The notes under the pieces: generated by a model
The model's input: only the letters and a program-made list of their open reading frames with translations
Databases searched by the model: none
What the model was told of the DNA's origin: nothing
Made by a program: the position numbers and the translations under genes
Shown here: positions 47,734 to 50,071 of the stretch, piece by piece
Layout of the letters: each line of letters opens with the position of its first letter
Position numbering within the stretch: the first letter of the stretch is position 1
Assembly (NCBI GenBank): GCA_025350685.1
Contig: JANXXK010000311.1
Span: 1-50,071, forward strand
Length of the DNA stretch: 50,071 nucleotides
Direction: 5' to 3'
Origin: Alphaproteobacteria bacterium
GTDB lineage: Bacteria > Pseudomonadota > Alphaproteobacteria > Caulobacterales > Caulobacteraceae

Positions 47734-48501
47734 TTAGGCGGCCGCGATCGCGCGCCGGCGGTTGTTGCGGATCAGGGCGCCAACACCGCCGAAGCCCAGG
47801 ATCATCAGCGACCAAGTCGCCGGCTCCGGAACGGCCGTCAGCGAAACGCCATCCAACAGCGCGAATGGGGGGAAGGAAGCAAGGGGCCCGCCCGTCGCCA
47901 GGAACGCCAGCTTCTCGGAGGCGCCAGTCGCGACGAACTTCATATTCGCCTGGTTCCACCCGGTGAAGCCGTGGTTGGGGTTACTCAGTGTGTTCGTAAA
48001 TTGAGTGTTAGCCCCCAAGCTAACTTGCCATCCCTCGGTAGTAGGGCCCTTAAACTTCCACTGTTGAGCGCCTGCATAGTAGAAGCTCAAATCGTATTGC
48101 TTGCCGATCTTCAGGCCGGTGATCTGCTGAGAGATCGGGTGGTTTATGTAGACGGGGTCGACAGCCAGAAAATATCCGCCAGCCGGGCTCAGGCTCAGGC
48201 CGTTGTTCGCACCGTCGCCGGGGCCCCAAAACTTCAACAGGCCGTGAGTGCCGATGTCACCGATGGTGTCCGCCATCGTGCCGGACGTGCCAGCCCCCGG
48301 GCCGAAAAGGAAATCGTAGTTGGACTTGCCGGGATTGACCGTCCAGCTCGCCAGGGTCGTATTAAAATTGACCTGGCCCGATCCGCCGTTGGTCTCGAAG
48401 TTGCCGTTGGCGACCAAATTGGTGGCGGCCGACGCACTGCCTGCCAACAGCAGGCTTACAGCGACGGCGCTGATCGTTGCAGAGAGGTCTCTACGCATCA
48501 A
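47734..48501 (-). CDS. PEPxxWA-type PEP-CTERM sorting domain protein
   Basis: Signal peptide MMRRDLSATISAVAVSLLLAGSASA; C-terminus AVPEPATWSLMILGFGGVGALIRNNRRRAIAAA (PEP motif, TM helix, basic cluster). Confidence 0.93.
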   Translation of the reverse strand: MMRRDLSATISAVAVSLLLAGSASAATNLVANGNFETNGGSGQVNFNTTLASWTVNPGKSNYDFLFGPGAGTSGTMADTIGDIGTHGLLKFWGPGDGANNGLSLSPAGGYFLAVDPVYINHPISQQITGLKIGKQYDLSFYYAGAQQWKFKGPTTEGWQVSLGANTQFTNTLSNPNHGFTGWNQANMKFVATGASEKLAFLATGGPLASFPPFALLDGVSLTAVPEPATWSLMILGFGGVGALIRNNRRRAIAAA

Positions 48502-48926
48502 TCTGGTTCCTTGCGTGTCTTCGATCGGTGCGGTTGTTCAAGTGAACGCCGTGCACCCCCACTCACTGGTTAAACTATTATTTAGATCCGGATCCCCGTC
48601 AAACGGTCTCACCTCAGAGGCGAATAACCGCTGCAATTCGCCGGCCTCGCGGTCATTAGAGCCCCGATTTGCAGACACCGGCGTCATGGCGACCATGGGC
48701 TCGAGGTCCATTGCGAACTTGCACTGTGGATTCCACTGATGGTTCCCTACTGGCAATATCTATGCGCTCGACCTGGCCCTGCGCCAATGAAAAACGAATG
48801 AAGTTGAAGGACTCCGCGGTCCGGCCACAGGCAAATTCGGGTAAAACACATCTTTTTCACCTGAAGTGCGAAAACAAGTCGCCGCGAGAACCCTTCGAAA
48901 CCTGAGAGGGACAGTCCGCACCGAAC

Positions 48927-49778
48927 CTAAGGTTCGACGGCAAGCGCTTCCCGCTTGGATGGCGGCCCGAAGGGCGCGACCAGTTGATCGACCAGCGCAT
49001 CGGGCACCGGCGTGGCGGTCCCATACTTGGCCGGCCACTGTTTCGGCAGATAGAAGGTGCCGAAGAGGCGATCCACCACGGGCACCATGGATGAGTAGTT
49101 GTGATCCTTATGATCATCCCGGGTGTGATGCCAGTGGTGGAACGCTGGGCTCGAGATGATCTCCTCGAGCGGACCAAGCCGCCACCGCAGGTTGGCGTGG
49201 ATGAAGAAGCTCCACATGGTGCCGATCAGCAGAACCAGCGTCGGAACGAGACCCGGGTTTGGGCCCACCGTGGACACAAGCCCCGTCGCGTAGAGCAGGA
49301 CAAGGCCGCAGAGGCGGGTGAAAACAGCGTCCACCGGGTGGGCGCGCGAATTCACGAGATAGCTCAATTGGGTGGCGCTGTGATGGATTGCGTGGAACCG
49401 CCAGAGCAATGGGATTTCATGACTCCAGCGGTGCCCCCAATAGAAGCCGATCTCGCCTACGATCATGGCCGCCACCATACGCGCCCAGAGCGGCAAGGCC
49501 GCGGCAGCGCCGGTGATGGTCGCAGGCAAGATCGCATGGACGCCCGCGGCGATCAGGGCCGACGGCGGCCCGAGCAGCAGGACCGGAACAAAGCTGCCGA
49601 CGAAGTACCACCCAAGATTTGTCAGCCAACCCTTGTAGAAGACATTGGCCCGACGCACTGAAAAGAAGTGCTCCAGGGGCACGAAGACGACGGTGAGAAT
49701 CACCAGCCAGAACCCGGTTCGAGCCAAATCGATCAGCAGCGCAGACAGGTGAAGGTGGGACGCCAGGAGCGATATCAT
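48927..49778 (-). CDS. Sterol desaturase/fatty acid hydroxylase family membrane protein
   Basis: His motifs GHRWSHEIPLLWRFHAIHHS and FHHWHHTRDDHKDHNYSS. Confidence 0.9.
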   Translation of the reverse strand: MISLLASHLHLSALLIDLARTGFWLVILTVVFVPLEHFFSVRRANVFYKGWLTNLGWYFVGSFVPVLLLGPPSALIAAGVHAILPATITGAAAALPLWARMVAAMIVGEIGFYWGHRWSHEIPLLWRFHAIHHSATQLSYLVNSRAHPVDAVFTRLCGLVLLYATGLVSTVGPNPGLVPTLVLLIGTMWSFFIHANLRWRLGPLEEIISSPAFHHWHHTRDDHKDHNYSSMVPVVDRLFGTFYLPKQWPAKYGTATPVPDALVDQLVAPFGPPSKREALAVEP

Positions 49779-49930
49779 CGACAGTTCCTATCACCGCGCC
49801 GCTCAGACTTCATTGCTTCGACCCTCAAGGCTCAAGGCGGGACGCTACCCGACGCCAAGGAATTCGCTGCAGATCAGGCGCCAAAGCTCGATGCGATGCG
49901 GCCTGCCCTGCCTCGGTCAACCGCCAACCC

Positions 49931-50071
49931 TCAGTAAGCCCTGGGGTCTCGGAAGATGAGCGGGACGGTGCGGGCCAGGATGGCGAGGTCCAGGCTGGGC
50001 GACCATTCCTCGATGTAGCTGTTGTCCGCCGCCACCCGGTCGCTCATGCAGCGGGTGTCGCGGATCTCGCC
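49931..50071 (-). CDS. Partial polyprenyl glycosylphosphotransferase, C-terminus only (runs off the window)
   Basis: Reverse translation GEIRDTRCMSDRVAADNSYIEEWSPSLDLAILARTVPLIFRDPRAY* matches the C-terminal pattern of sugar transferases; compare [27 protein letters not shown] at 22.3 kb. Not in the ORF track. Confidence 0.75.
   Translation of the reverse strand, partial: GEIRDTRCMSDRVAADNSYIEEWSPSLDLAILARTVPLIFRDPRAY

Overview
GC-rich 50-kb window, gene content consistent with a Caulobacterales-type alphaproteobacterium. The left part (about 0-20 kb) holds sugar-nucleotide and glycosyltransferase genes (CapD-like dehydratase, UDP-glucuronate-type epimerase, UDP-sugar dehydrogenase, GtrA, GT2) mixed with housekeeping genes: GTP-dependent PEPCK, dipeptide epimerase, a TipN-like coiled-coil membrane protein, purU, polysaccharide deacetylase, DedA, ogt and an ada-alkA fusion. 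The right part (about 20.8-50 kb) is a large Wzx/Wzy-type exopolysaccharide locus. It contains an initiating glycosylphosphotransferase, flippase, polymerase, export protein, outer-membrane beta-barrel, two Wzz + BY-kinase-like modules, pyruvyl transferase, acetyltransferases and two beta-helix proteins. Embedded in it is an exosortase V-type sorting system: accessory protein, EpsI, exosortase, two EpsD-like PPIases and one PEP-CTERM substrate. The most notable non-coding signals are: (i) a nested-hairpin leader whose 10-bp outer stem overlaps the Shine-Dalgarno of an RTX/beta-helix gene; (ii) twin CTAG-bounded palindromes, one supplying the stop codon of the tipN-like gene; (iii) a dispersed intergenic repeat present in two diverged copies; (iv) 14-bp direct repeats 31 bp apart upstream of ada-alkA. 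Both BY-kinase-like proteins lack the Walker A lysine. All calls come from reading the sequence and ORF track; no database search was run.
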